Assembly: GCA_016211105.1 (NCBI GenBank)
Contig: JACQSX010000037.1
Span: 1-64,000, forward strand
Source: Acidobacteriota bacterium
Lineage (GTDB): Bacteria; Acidobacteriota; UBA6911; JACQSX01
Length of the DNA: 64,000 bases
Direction: 5' to 3'
Shown here: in pieces, positions 27,231-37,191 of the stretch
Layout: every line of letters starts with the position of its first letter
How positions within the stretch are numbered: the stretch's first letter is position 1
Translations under genes and position numbers: made by a program
Notes under the pieces: model-generated
Seen by the model: only the letters and a program-made list of their open reading frames with translations
What the model was told of the DNA's origin: nothing
Databases searched by the model: none

Positions 27231-28106
27231 CTACGGTTTCGTTTTAGCTTTTACTTCGACAAGCTCCGCTCCCGGTGGTTTCCTCACAGCAAAGGCGCTC
27301 TCTTCTATAGGTTCATTCACCTTGATGGCGTCCGGCGCGAACGTAAAACGCAGGCGGTAGCGATCTGTGGGTCGAACCAGACTCAACTCGAGAAAAACGC
27401 GCAACCCGTCCATCTCAACTTCGGAAGGATAACCAGCATCGCTGATCAGCTCACCATTCGTTCCGTACCACTGTTGGCGGACAAGTCGCAAGTCTGAGCG
27501 CTCAATCCAAAGGCGGCGCAGCAGGCGCGGTTGGGATGACGTACTTTCAAACTCAGAAATCACATAGTAGGAAAACACCGCGTCCGAATCTTCATTTACA
27601 AAGAACGATCGTTCCCGCGGGTCTTGCAGCGGTTGCACGAAAACAGCTTCTACGACATGCTGGGGGCGAATATTGTAAACAGGATCCTTGCCTTCAAATT
27701 CTACATCTACCGATCCAGTCACATATTTGTTTTCCCTGGGCACAAACACCTGGAAAATCCTCCCATTGGCTGCCATCGCAGCGACAGTGGAGTGAGTCAG
27801 TGGATTGTTGATGTTCATCAGAATCCAATGAGGTCGCTGAACCACCATGTATCCAGAACCCTTGGGATAGCTCTCCTTTTTCTCCGTTTCCAGATAGAAG
27901 CCTTCCATCTGAATTCCTAAGCGTCCATACTTGATCGACCGGACTACGCTATATCGCCGATTGACCAATTCCATCAACTGTTCGCGACTTGCAGTGAGGG
28001 CTTTCCTCTTCGCTGCCGGGGTGGAAACCCTTTCAACTCTCTTGAGACAGGCGCCAGTCAAGGCCAGGATGACCACCAGCCATGCGCCGCGACGACATGT
28101 CCTCAC
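27231..28106 (-). CDS. Lipoprotein, LolB/LolA-like fold suspected
   Basis: A 291-residue lipoprotein: basic N-terminus, hydrophobic core and lipobox LTGAC. The body (YGRLGIQMEGFYLETEKK, then MVVQRPHWILMNINNP, and a C-terminal RLRFTFAPDAIKVNEPIE) has the strand pattern of the LolA/LolB fold, similar to DUF4292-type proteins; I do not recognise it as a named family. A GTG start at 28106 overlaps the stop of the upstream VTT gene (GTGA). With the permease, ATPase and LolA it would complete a Lol-like relay. Confidence 0.72.
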   Translation of the reverse strand: MRTCRRGAWLVVILALTGACLKRVERVSTPAAKRKALTASREQLMELVNRRYSVVRSIKYGRLGIQMEGFYLETEKKESYPKGSGYMVVQRPHWILMNINNPLTHSTVAAMAANGRIFQVFVPRENKYVTGSVDVEFEGKDPVYNIRPQHVVEAVFVQPLQDPRERSFFVNEDSDAVFSYYVISEFESTSSQPRLLRRLWIERSDLRLVRQQWYGTNGELISDAGYPSEVEMDGLRVFLELSLVRPTDRYRLRFTFAPDAIKVNEPIEESAFAVRKPPGAELVEVKAKTKP

Positions 28107-28771
28107 AGCTCTTCGTCTCTAACGACCAAGCGGTTGACTCTGTTCCGAAACAACAAGCAACTCGCCCCTATAACTAAGACGGCAACCAATAGCAAAGTTG
28201 CAGCAACGGTCAAGTTTTGTTCTACGTACTGTTTCACCCGCTCACCGTACACAACCGCCAGAACTCCCCAAGCAAAATAACGAACACTTCGTCCCACAAA
28301 GATCGCAAGTACAAAGCTCACAAATGACACGCGGAAAAAACCGGCCGAAAGCACGAAAATCTTAAACGGCGCGGGCGGTGGAAGCAGGCAAGCCACGATA
28401 ATGGTCCAAACCCCATACTTCCGGTACATCGCTTGCGCGGTCAGTAATCTTCCTTTTGCAATTCTGTGAATGAAAGCGCCCCCTTTTCTACCAAGGCCGT
28501 ACAACAATGTGCACCCTAATACGGAGCCGGCTATGGTCATCAACACCAAATAGCACATCCGCGACCAGCTTTGACCGATCGAAAGAGCCACAATCAGAAC
28601 GTCATTACCTTCAGGAACAGAAAGAAACGACGAATCTGCCATTGCGACAATGAAGAGACCGGGACCTCCCAACATTGTGACAAGCCCGTAAATCTTTGTC
28701 GCCCACGCCTTAAGTACCCATGGTGCTGACACCGCCATGACTCCCAACAATAGGAACGCCAAACAATTCAT
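28103..28771 (-). CDS. VTT (DedA/YqaA-type) membrane protein
   Basis: A 222-residue polytopic membrane protein of the VTT/SNARE-associated superfamily (DedA, YqaA, TMEM41). It carries PEGNDVLIVALSIGQSW, YGLGRKGGAFIHRIAKGRL and the proline-rich PPPAPFKIFVLSAG turn, which matches the conserved reentrant loop. DedA/VTT proteins are thought to act as lipid scramblases or transporters, including for undecaprenyl phosphate. It opens the minus-strand envelope run and its stop overlaps the lipoprotein start. Confidence 0.88.
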   Translation of the reverse strand: MNCLAFLLLGVMAVSAPWVLKAWATKIYGLVTMLGGPGLFIVAMADSSFLSVPEGNDVLIVALSIGQSWSRMCYLVLMTIAGSVLGCTLLYGLGRKGGAFIHRIAKGRLLTAQAMYRKYGVWTIIVACLLPPPAPFKIFVLSAGFFRVSFVSFVLAIFVGRSVRYFAWGVLAVVYGERVKQYVEQNLTVAATLLLVAVLVIGASCLLFRNRVNRLVVRDEEL

Positions 28772-28893
28772 CGTATCACGGCCTGGGTCCGAGCAGAAGG
28801 ATCTACACCCCGCTGCTCCGTGAAACCTTGGATGAAGCCGGAGCGCCGTTGCAGCGCCAACTTCTGGAGGTGAAAGACGACGGGTACGAATCC

Positions 28894-30603
28894 CTAGACC
28901 CAGCTAAAAACCTGCCTCTCTTCTCCTAGATCGCGTGCTGCCGGGGTAATGATGGTTTTTGCGTTTACCGCAATCTTTTCGTTGCGGTCGATAGCCCGAC
29001 GGACATCGTCCTCACACACAAAGGCCACTGGTTTTGGAGGGCTACTTGAGGTACCGCATGACATCTTGACTGGCGAAGGAGGGAGAGGAGCGCTGGTGCT
29101 ATCGGATGTCTTTTTTCTTAGAAACTCCTCTACGATCTCACGAATCACTTCGCGATTGGGAATATTGATCGTAGAAGAAATAACAGCGCCGGGAACAACT
29201 TCGTGTTGGCTGATTAAGGACCGTGTCGAAACTCCCGCGCCGGAAGGATGGATGGGGCGCGTTTCATACGCAAGACGTTTTATGTTGATTAGGTTCAATG
29301 CGGAAATGTTATCAGTAGTGATATTCCCGCCCCACGTTCCACATCCGAGAGTCAACGAAGGAACTAAATTCGTGGTGTAACCAATGGACCCATGGCTTGC
29401 GGGGGTGTTCACAACGATGCGAAAGGCCAGCTTGTGGAGGGCGAATTGATGAACGACATTCGGATCATCCGCATGCACCGCCAGCGTATGGCCGGTCCCA
29501 CCAAATCTCAAAATCTCATTGCAGCGCTCGCACCCTTTCTTCCAGCCATCGACGACGTAGAAAGCCAGGATCGGCGAGAGCTTCTCTATCGAAAGCGGAT
29601 AATCCCTGCCCACGCCCTCTATTTTCCCCACTAAGGCACGCGTATCCGCGGGCACTGAAATGCCTGCCATTTCCGCAATCCGTTTTGCCGATTTCCCAAC
29701 GATGGCGGTATTCAAGGAGCGGTTTTGGATCATCACAATGCGATTTAGCTTTTCGACTTCCTCAGAACTCAAGATGTAAGCACCGCTTCTTTTCAGTTTT
29801 TCGAAGACTTCTTGCGCAACCGGACGATCCGCAACGATCGCCTGTTCCGAGGAACAAAGGGTTCCATAATCAAAGCATTTTCCAGCCAGGATATCCTGGA
29901 TCGCCTTTTGCACGTCGGCCGAACGATCGACATAGGCCGGCACATTGCCGGGTCCCACGCCAAACGCCGGTTTGCCAGAACTATAAGCCGCCTTCACCAA
30001 GCCCATGCCGCCCGTTGCCAGGATTAAGGACGTATACTTGTGCTTCATCAGCTCTGTAGTACCTTCGATTGTGGGGATACGCATGCAGGAGATGCAGCCA
30101 TGGGGAAGTCCAGCCTCATGGGCTGCCTCCTTCATGACTCGTGTTGTTTCCTCAATACAGTGGGCTGCCGCGGGATGTGGACTGAGTACGATACAGTTAC
30201 GCGCTTTGATGCAAATCAGGATCTTATAAATTGCTGTGGACGTGGGATTGGTAGATGGAATGACGGCACAAACAACTCCCGCTGGAGTGGCGATTTCCAC
30301 GATGCCATTTTGGCGATCCTCCTTGATCACGCCCACCGTCTTTACAGGACGGATATAGCGATAAATATTCTCTGCGGCAAACCGATTCTTAATTGTCTTA
30401 TCAGGAATGTTGCCATAACCGGTTTCCTCTACCGCAAGTTTGGCTAAACCTTCGCTTTGGCTTTGCGCTGCGTAAGCCATCTTGTCAACAATGGCATCGA
30501 CCTGTTCCTGGGAAAACTGGGACAGGTGCTGCTGCGCTTCATATGCCTCGTTGACAAGGGTGCGCGCTTCCTGGATGGATTGGAGATCTTTATCGCTGAT
30601 CAC
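28894..30603 (-). CDS. BMC-type acylating aldehyde dehydrogenase with C-terminal tail
   Basis: A 569-residue CoA-acylating aldehyde dehydrogenase of the EutE/PduP class, converting an aldehyde to an acyl-CoA with NAD. Catalytic cysteine is C250 in DYGTLCSSEQ; the NAD site includes IPSTNPTSTAIY and GVGPGNVPAYVD. Beyond the usual catalytic core (ending about residue 496) is a 73-residue extension: a proline/serine linker and then an amphipathic segment EDDVRRAIDRNEKIAV followed by TIITPAARDLGEE. This is how encapsulation peptides look. GTG start, 25 bases after the BMC shell gene. Confidence 0.92.
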   Translation of the reverse strand: MISDKDLQSIQEARTLVNEAYEAQQHLSQFSQEQVDAIVDKMAYAAQSQSEGLAKLAVEETGYGNIPDKTIKNRFAAENIYRYIRPVKTVGVIKEDRQNGIVEIATPAGVVCAVIPSTNPTSTAIYKILICIKARNCIVLSPHPAAAHCIEETTRVMKEAAHEAGLPHGCISCMRIPTIEGTTELMKHKYTSLILATGGMGLVKAAYSSGKPAFGVGPGNVPAYVDRSADVQKAIQDILAGKCFDYGTLCSSEQAIVADRPVAQEVFEKLKRSGAYILSSEEVEKLNRIVMIQNRSLNTAIVGKSAKRIAEMAGISVPADTRALVGKIEGVGRDYPLSIEKLSPILAFYVVDGWKKGCERCNEILRFGGTGHTLAVHADDPNVVHQFALHKLAFRIVVNTPASHGSIGYTTNLVPSLTLGCGTWGGNITTDNISALNLINIKRLAYETRPIHPSGAGVSTRSLISQHEVVPGAVISSTINIPNREVIREIVEEFLRKKTSDSTSAPLPPSPVKMSCGTSSSPPKPVAFVCEDDVRRAIDRNEKIAVNAKTIITPAARDLGEERQVFSWV

Positions 30604-30628
30604 AAACTTTGGAAAGTTGCGTTCTCAG

Positions 30629-30922
30629 TTACTTCTTGACGGGTGCATTACCACCAGGCAAGATTTTTTCCACTTCCGAATGTGGACGTGGTATGACGTG
30701 CACGCTCACTAGTTCCCCCACGCGCCGTGCCGCCGCTGCGCCCGCGTCCGTGGCGGCCTTCACAGCGCCTACATCTCCGCGTACCATTACCGTCACATAG
30801 CCGGCTCCGATGTACTCCTTGCCGATCAAGGTCACATTGGCAGCTTTGACCATGGCATCAGCAGCTTCGACGGCTCCTACAAACCCTTTTGTTTCAATCA
30901 AACCAAGGGCATCCTGTGGCAT
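30629..30922 (-). CDS. Bacterial microcompartment hexameric shell protein (BMC-H)
   Basis: A 97-residue single BMC-domain protein of the PduA/EutM/CcmK type ([56 protein letters not shown]). Such proteins form hexamers that tile the shell, with substrate pores at the centre. The ATG at 30922 has AGGAG five bases upstream; a GTG six bases earlier is also in frame. It is followed directly by the aldehyde dehydrogenase. No pentameric vertex (BMC-P) or trimeric shell gene is in this window. Confidence 0.96.
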   Translation of the reverse strand: MPQDALGLIETKGFVGAVEAADAMVKAANVTLIGKEYIGAGYVTVMVRGDVGAVKAATDAGAAAARRVGELVSVHVIPRPHSEVEKILPGGNAPVKK

Positions 30923-30968
30923 GTACACTCCTCTCTTCTATGTCGAAAACTGGTAGCAAAACGCTTTC

Positions 30969-30997
30969 AAACTAGCACAGCCCACCAGGTCGGTCAA
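30969..30997 (-). promoter_or_regulatory. Possible sigma-70 promoter of the BMC locus
   Basis: Reading the minus strand, a TTGACC -35 (30992-30997) is followed by 17 bases and a weak TAGTTT -10 (30969-30974), about 45 bases upstream of the shell-protein start. The -35 is good and the -10 poor, so this is a candidate only. Confidence 0.35.
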
Positions 30998-31035
30998 GGA
31001 ATAGACCGTTCTGCAGCTAACCTCTTGAATTTTGT

Positions 31036-31064
31036 TTGACATAGCCTGTGGGAATCTTTAAGAT
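31036..31064 (+). promoter_or_regulatory. Sigma-70 promoter for rodZ
   Basis: TTGACA at 31036-31041, a 17-base spacer and TAAGAT at 31059-31064. The expected start of transcription near 31071 leaves a leader of about 20 bases with AGGA before the rodZ ATG at 31091. Consensus -35 and ideal spacing make this one of the clearest promoters here. Confidence 0.65.
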
Positions 31065-31090
31065 TTTCACTTCGTAAATCAGGAATGGCA

Positions 31091-31825
31091 ATGCAGACGA
31101 TTGGAGCGTGGTTGAAATCTGCCCGCGAAGTGAGAGCTCTCTCTTTGGAGGAGATTTCGCGCGCCACCAAAATAAATCTGTTGTTTTTACGGTTACTAGA
31201 AGAGGACCAGTTTGATCGCTTGCCAGGAGGCATGTTCCCTCGAGCGATGGTGCGATCATACACCCGGACCTTAGGCGCCGGCGAAGAAACGGCGATGGAA
31301 ATTTACGATGTCCAGTTTCCTCCCCCTCCAGCACCTCCGGAACCGCCTCCTAGGAATTGGAAGCCCGTGCTTCGCTTCGTCGTTTTCCTAACCCTGTGTG
31401 TACTTGTAGCTGCGAGCGGATTTTTTTATTTGAAAAACGAGAGCGCGGGCGGAAGCCTTGTCCAGCCTCAGGCGAATGACACCAGGACAACGGCGACAAC
31501 CATTGGCATTTCTGCAGCGAACGTTCCTGTTCCAGTGGAGGCCACAGAGCCCGAACCTGCCGCCGGGCTGAACCTGAAAATTTTGGTGCTGGACGAATGT
31601 TGGCTGTCCTTGTCCGCAGACGGAAACATCATTGACCGGCGCCTCTTGAAAAAGGGAGAAGCCTTCAGTTATCATGCCGAAAATCATTTTGAAGCTCTCG
31701 TAGGTAACGCCGGGGGACTGAAATTCGTAATTAACGGCCAAGTGTGGGAGAACCTCGGCAACCACTACCGCGTAATAAAGATTCGAATCGACAACGAGGA
31801 CGGCAAAGTACGCCTTACGACGTAA
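31091..31825 (+). CDS. RodZ-like cell-shape protein
   Basis: About 244 residues in the RodZ layout: a cytoplasmic HTH_25 domain (TIGAWLKSAREVRALSLEEI, then RATKINLLFLRLLEEDQFDR), a proline-rich linker, one membrane helix (FVVFLTLCVLVAASGFFYL) and a periplasmic DUF4115-type domain (VLDECWLSLSADGN, RLLKKGEAFSYHA, KFVINGQVW). RodZ links MreB to the envelope. I use the ATG at 31091, which has AGGA six bases upstream; an ATG at 31085 is two codons earlier. Its stop overlaps the next start as TAATG. Confidence 0.85.
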   Translation: MQTIGAWLKSAREVRALSLEEISRATKINLLFLRLLEEDQFDRLPGGMFPRAMVRSYTRTLGAGEETAMEIYDVQFPPPPAPPEPPPRNWKPVLRFVVFLTLCVLVAASGFFYLKNESAGGSLVQPQANDTRTTATTIGISAANVPVPVEATEPEPAAGLNLKILVLDECWLSLSADGNIIDRRLLKKGEAFSYHAENHFEALVGNAGGLKFVINGQVWENLGNHYRVIKIRIDNEDGKVRLTT

Positions 31826-32304
31826 TGGCTGACGAGCCCGTTCACATTTCCAGCTTCGAAGATGCCACACCAGACCCACCCACGCAAGGCCTGCCGGCTT
31901 CTATCTATGAGAAATTGGCGCGTCTTGATATTGGTGGTCGAATCAAAGCTGCCCTGCACGGATCACGCCAGGAGCGACAAATACTGATTCACGATCCCAA
32001 TCCCTTAGTTTTTACCGCGGCGCTGCAGAGTCCAAAACTAACCCTCGCCGAGGTCGAAGCGATCACGAACATGAAGAATATAAACCAAGAGATTCTCAGA
32101 ATCATTGGCGAAAATCGCGAGTGGACGCGGCATTATGGGATCATTCTGGCACTGGTTCGCAATCCCAAAACTCCAATCCAGCTCTCCACAAAGATGGTAC
32201 CGCGATTGATGGATCGGGACGTTCGTTCTCTCTGCAGGGACAGAACGATTCCGAACGCCGTTCGCACGACGGTCCTTCGAATTGTCCAGGCGAAGAAGCC
32301 ATGA
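31825..32304 (+). CDS. Conserved helical protein of unknown function
   Basis: A 159-residue all-helical protein without signal peptide or membrane segment. The motifs RQERQILIHDPNPLVFTAAL, SPKLTLAEVEAI, ENREWTRHYGIILALVRNPK and TPIQLSTKMVPRLMDRDV suggest short HEAT/LRV-like repeats. Similar proteins occur in acidobacteria and deltaproteobacteria without an assigned role. It starts in the rodZ stop (TAATG), so the two are co-translated, which hints at a role near cell shape; that is inference. Confidence 0.75.
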   Translation: MADEPVHISSFEDATPDPPTQGLPASIYEKLARLDIGGRIKAALHGSRQERQILIHDPNPLVFTAALQSPKLTLAEVEAITNMKNINQEILRIIGENREWTRHYGIILALVRNPKTPIQLSTKMVPRLMDRDVRSLCRDRTIPNAVRTTVLRIVQAKKP

Positions 32305-32360
32305 GTGCTATAAATCCCAGGCTATCTTAGTCGATCACGGTTGACCTATAACCCCGAAAA

Positions 32361-32762
32361 ATGGAGTCCACGAAGAACCCAAAGTCGACACTCATGACTT
32401 ACCCCGAGAGCATCGTCGAAATCTATCGCCAGCAAGTGCTACCGTTTAAGACCAGGAAGGTTTCGCTGCCGGGAAGAAAATGCAACGCCTACATCATGTA
32501 CACACTGCTCGGCTATGAACTCAAAGCAGGATCTAAAAGGTTGGTCTGCCCTGACCTCATAACGGCCCGCTACCTGAGAATTTTTGCCGAACTGGGAATG
32601 AAGCAGATATTAATTCCCTATGATCCTACACGTACTGGTCGTCTGATTGATCGACTAGAGAACAACTTCTACAAGCTGAAGGCGTCGGCGGAGAGTAGCC
32701 TTCTGCGACACATGTTCGCTCAATTGCGACGTAGCTTGACCAGATGCCACGCAAGATTGTGA
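32361..32762 (+). CDS. Conserved hypothetical protein
   Basis: A 133-residue basic, soluble-looking protein. Conserved-looking pieces include VEIYRQQVLPFKTRKVSLPG, YIMYTLLGYELKAGSKRLVC and GMKQILIPYDPTRTGRLID, ending in a helical tail. I recall similar short proteins in acidobacterial genomes but no domain name. It follows the helical protein by 56 bases on the same strand. The start could be the ATG at 32361 or one at about 32394. Function unknown. Confidence 0.6.
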   Translation: MESTKNPKSTLMTYPESIVEIYRQQVLPFKTRKVSLPGRKCNAYIMYTLLGYELKAGSKRLVCPDLITARYLRIFAELGMKQILIPYDPTRTGRLIDRLENNFYKLKASAESSLLRHMFAQLRRSLTRCHARL

Positions 32763-32864
32763 AGATTCGATTGAGACAACTTTCGTGTGAATTTTCCCAT
32801 TCTGTAATCGGGTGCTTCTTCGTGGGACAATGCAGTTGGGTATCAAAGACCGCGGGTTTTTAAA

Positions 32865-33083
32865 TTACCGGCCAGCTTTGAAGCCGACCTTTTGCCGGAT
32901 CGCCTCGGGTAGGCCGGTCAGGATCTGACTGTGCTGGACGAGAATCTTTTCGATTACATCCAGCTTGTCTTTCATTTCGCGCATCTCCCGAAACGCTTGG
33001 CTCATCTCTGACTGAAATAGCGCTTGATTCTGAATCAAAAGAGCCACCGCCTGCTGAAGATTGTCATTGCCCCTTTTAACCAT
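32865..33083 (-). CDS. Small coiled-coil protein
   Basis: A 72-residue protein made almost wholly of heptad-like sequence (LIQNQALFQSEMSQAFREMR, then MKDKLDVIEKILVQHSQIL) with no signal or membrane segment. The regular a/d hydrophobic pattern supports a real coding sequence. No family is recognised. It is on the minus strand with no close partner. Confidence 0.5.
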   Translation of the reverse strand: MVKRGNDNLQQAVALLIQNQALFQSEMSQAFREMREMKDKLDVIEKILVQHSQILTGLPEAIRQKVGFKAGR

Positions 33084-33146
33084 TTATTCTCTATTTTACA
33101 CCGCTTTGGGCTGGAAAATCACGCTCAATTCCTCACCAGGCACACG

Positions 33147-33278
33147 GTTACTACCGTTGTACCTATCGAGAGTTTCCCGAATTCAAATACCAGTTGGCAA
33201 GTGACTGTGCAGAATCAGGCAGCCAAATCGGCGGGCATCACATTGAACGTTTGGGCGATTTGTGCTTCGGTTCAATAA
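33147..33278 (+). pseudogene. Possible 3' remnant of a secreted-protein gene
   Basis: The frame ending at 33278 reads TTVVPIESFPNSNTSW, then QVTVQNQAAKSAG and NVWAICASVQ. A tail of the form SxPx...W-x-V-x-x-x-N...AICA is common at the C-terminus of secreted proteins of actinobacteria, acidobacteria and others. No signal peptide or upstream family sequence is found in this frame; instead it runs into the divergent small coiled-coil gene. It may therefore be a gene fragment. Low confidence. Confidence 0.3.
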
Positions 33279-33297
33279 TATTACTTACTTGCTTCTA

Positions 33298-33684
33298 TTA
33301 AAGAGGACCGAAGCGGGCGATCTTTGTTGGAGGTGACGGAACCAGCGCGTTCTGCAATTTTTCTCGAAGCACAGCCTCATCGTGTTCCATGTATGACCGC
33401 ACGTAGTTAAACAAGAGGCTAAACTCCCGCTGCAGCGCCTCCATGCGCTTGCGCATGTGTAGAATCACTTCGATACCTGCAAGATTTACGCCCAGACCGC
33501 GCGTCAGGTCTAGAATCACTTGCAGGCGCTGCAGATCCTCCTCTAAGTAAAGTCGCGTATTCCCCTGGCTGCGGGAAGGTTTCAGCAGGCCTTCTCGATC
33601 ATAGAGGCGTAATGTCTGCGGGTGAATATGGAACATCTCTGCCACCGTGCTAATGGTATATCCGACTTTCCTTCCTTTTCTCAT
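33298..33684 (-). CDS. hspR: MerR-family heat-shock repressor HspR
   Basis: A 128-residue MerR-type regulator with an N-terminal helix-turn-helix (YTISTVAEMFHIHPQTLRLY, then DREGLLKPSRSQGNTRLYLE) and a C-terminal dimerisation helix. Lack of metal-binding cysteines and position after dnaJ identify it as HspR. In other bacteria HspR represses dnaK operons through HAIR inverted repeats and uses DnaK as co-repressor. It follows dnaJ by four bases, so it is in the operon it probably controls. Confidence 0.9.
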   Translation of the reverse strand: MRKGRKVGYTISTVAEMFHIHPQTLRLYDREGLLKPSRSQGNTRLYLEEDLQRLQVILDLTRGLGVNLAGIEVILHMRKRMEALQREFSLLFNYVRSYMEHDEAVLREKLQNALVPSPPTKIARFGPL

Positions 33685-33688
33685 CGCT

Positions 33689-35031
<1,343 letters not shown>

Positions 35032-35045
35032 CTCGACCGGAAGGT

Positions 35046-36962
35046 TTACTTTTTCTCGTCTACGTCCACGAATTCGGCGTCAATCACCTCTTCGTCCTTT
35101 TTCTTGCCTTCGGAGTCCGCCTTTCCACCGGTCGAACTCTCCTGAGCTGCGCTCTGAGCCTGAGCAGCAGCCTGATACATAACCTCGGCCAACTTATGCG
35201 AGGCCTGAGTCAGCCTGTCGACTGCCGCGTTTATCTGCTGCGCGTCATCAGACTCCATTGCCTTTTTGGCCGCTTCAACAGCGGCCTCAATGTTCTTGGC
35301 ATCCGCTTCAGAAATCTTGTCCCGATTCTCGCGCAGAATTTTTTCGGTATTGTAAACCAAATTATCAGCGCGGTTGCGAGCCTCAATTGCTTCTCGTCTG
35401 CGACGATCCTCCTCCGTATGTGCCTCCGCTTCCTTCATCATACGATCAATCTCTTCCTTGCCAAGACCGGACGAAGAGGTAATGGTGATCTTCTGTTCCT
35501 TTGAGGTACCGAGATCTTTAGCCGACACGTTGACAATTCCATTGGCGTCAATGTCAAAGGTAACTTCGATTTGGGGCACTCCGCGGGGCGCCGCAGGGAT
35601 CCCAACCAGATGGAACTTACCCAATGTCCGATTATCGCGCGCCAATGGGCGCTCTCCCTGTAGAACATGCACTTCTACAGACGTCTGGCTATCCGCCGCG
35701 GTGGAAAAGGTTTCGCTCTTTCGGGTCGGGATCGTCGTATTGCGCTCAATCAGCTTGGTAAAGACACCACCTAGGGTTTCAATACCGAGTGACAGGGGGG
35801 TGACATCCAGCAGCAACAGATCCTTCACCTCACCGCCAAGTACTCCAGCTTGTACGGCCGCGCCAACAGCCACAACCTCGTCCGGATTAACCCCTTTATG
35901 CGGCTCCTTCTTGAACAGTTCACGCACAATTTGTTGTACGCGTGGGATGCGGGTAGAGCCACCTACCAGCACCACCTCGTCGATTTCCTCCGGCCTTGAA
36001 CTCGCGTCCTTCAATGCTTGTTTGCAGGGAGCAACGCTTCTTTGCAAAATATCCTCGACCAATTGTTCAAACTTGGCGCGACTCAGCTTCAGGGTGAGAT
36101 GCCGTGGACCGCTGGCGTCTGCAGTAATGAAGGGGAGGTTGATCTCAGTTTCCATGGTGCTGGAAAGCTCCATTTTCGCCTTCTCCGCCGCCTCCTTCAG
36201 TCGTTGAAGCGCCATCTTGTCCTTGGACAAATCAATCCCTTGGTCTTTCTTGAACTCGTCGATGATCCAATCAATGAGGCGCTGGTCGATGTTGTCACCA
36301 CCTAAGTGCGTATCCCCGTTTGTAGCTTTAACTTCGACGACCCCTTCGCCGACCTCAAGGATGGAGATATCGAAGGTTCCTCCACCAAAGTCATAAACTG
36401 CGATGGTTTCATCCTTCTTTTTGTCCAACCCATACGCCAGAGCTGCAGCCGTTGGCTCATTGACCAGCCGCAGCACTTCTAGTCCCGCGATTCGACCCGC
36501 ATCCTTAGTAGCCTGACGTTGGCTGTCATTAAAATACGCGGGCACCGTGATCACTGCCTGATTCACTTTCTCACCCAGGTGCTCTTCGGCGGCAGCCTTC
36601 ATCTTCTGGAGGATCATTGCGGAAATTTCTGGGGGTGTGTACACCTTTTCCCCGACTTGCACTCCAGCATCTCCATTGGTCGCCCTAATTACTTTGTAAG
36701 GCACCATTTTCATTTCTTCGGTTACTTCTTCATACTTGCGACCCATGAAACGCTTGATGGAGAAAACTGTATTTTCCGAGTTCGTCACTGCTTGTCGCTT
36801 TGCCACTTGGCCTACAAGGCGCTCGCTACTCTTAGTGAAACCCACAACGGAAGGGGTGGTGCGAGAACCCTCCGGATTCGTTATTACAACTGGTTCTCCC
36901 CCCTCCATCACAGCCACTACCGAGTTCGTAGTTCCAAGGTCAATCCCAATAATCTTGCTCAT
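35046..36962 (-). CDS. dnaK: Chaperone DnaK (Hsp70)
   Basis: About 638 residues, the ATP-driven Hsp70. ATPase signatures: [20 protein letters not shown], the phosphate-2 loop [18 protein letters not shown] and the [16 protein letters not shown] motif. The substrate domain includes [14 protein letters not shown]. The C-terminal lid ends in an acidic tail closing EFVDVDEKK, a lone EEVD-like end. The ATG at 36962 has a perfect GGAGG six bases upstream, so the open frame to 37037 is not used. First gene of the operon dnaK-small ORF-dnaJ-hspR. Confidence 0.98.
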   Translation of the reverse strand: MSKIIGIDLGTTNSVVAVMEGGEPVVITNPEGSRTTPSVVGFTKSSERLVGQVAKRQAVTNSENTVFSIKRFMGRKYEEVTEEMKMVPYKVIRATNGDAGVQVGEKVYTPPEISAMILQKMKAAAEEHLGEKVNQAVITVPAYFNDSQRQATKDAGRIAGLEVLRLVNEPTAAALAYGLDKKKDETIAVYDFGGGTFDISILEVGEGVVEVKATNGDTHLGGDNIDQRLIDWIIDEFKKDQGIDLSKDKMALQRLKEAAEKAKMELSSTMETEINLPFITADASGPRHLTLKLSRAKFEQLVEDILQRSVAPCKQALKDASSRPEEIDEVVLVGGSTRIPRVQQIVRELFKKEPHKGVNPDEVVAVGAAVQAGVLGGEVKDLLLLDVTPLSLGIETLGGVFTKLIERNTTIPTRKSETFSTAADSQTSVEVHVLQGERPLARDNRTLGKFHLVGIPAAPRGVPQIEVTFDIDANGIVNVSAKDLGTSKEQKITITSSSGLGKEEIDRMMKEAEAHTEEDRRRREAIEARNRADNLVYNTEKILRENRDKISEADAKNIEAAVEAAKKAMESDDAQQINAAVDRLTQASHKLAEVMYQAAAQAQSAAQESSTGGKADSEGKKKDEEVIDAEFVDVDEKK

Positions 36963-37050
36963 TACGAGCCCTCCCTTTTTGTTAAGTGCTTGTAAATAAA
37001 ATGATTGCTCGGCTGTGGGATATGATCCTCCAGCCATCCTGTGCAGCTAA

Positions 37051-37079
37051 AATATAAAATGTGAGTATGTTATTGTCAA
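37051..37079 (-). promoter_or_regulatory. Sigma-70 promoter of the dnaK operon
   Basis: On the minus strand, consensus TTGACA (37074-37079), exactly 17 bases, then TATATT (37051-37056). Transcription would begin near 37044, giving a leader of about 80 bases before the dnaK start. A strong housekeeping-type promoter here implies that heat control is by repression. Confidence 0.75.
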
Positions 37080-37080
37080 A
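37060..37080 (-). promoter_or_regulatory. HAIR-like inverted repeat, candidate HspR operator
   Basis: Minus strand reads TTTGACA, seven bases, ACTCACA. Against the HAIR consensus CTTGAGT-N7-ACTCAAG the half-sites match at 4 and 5 of 7 positions, with the exact 7-base spacer. The site covers the -35 and most of the spacer of the dnaK promoter. It is degenerate, so the call is tentative. Confidence 0.4.
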
Positions 37081-37191
37081 TTTCGCTGAAGCCGAGGAAG
37101 AGGCAGGCTATGGCCGATCCAGACATTCTCCGTCTTCTCTTCGTGGCCCATAGTAAACCTTAGATTTTCCGACCAGACGATATTGGTAAGA

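Noticed and set aside
35374-36207. 277-codon plus-strand open frame
   Set aside because: Antisense to dnaK, serine/arginine-rich and without any motif.
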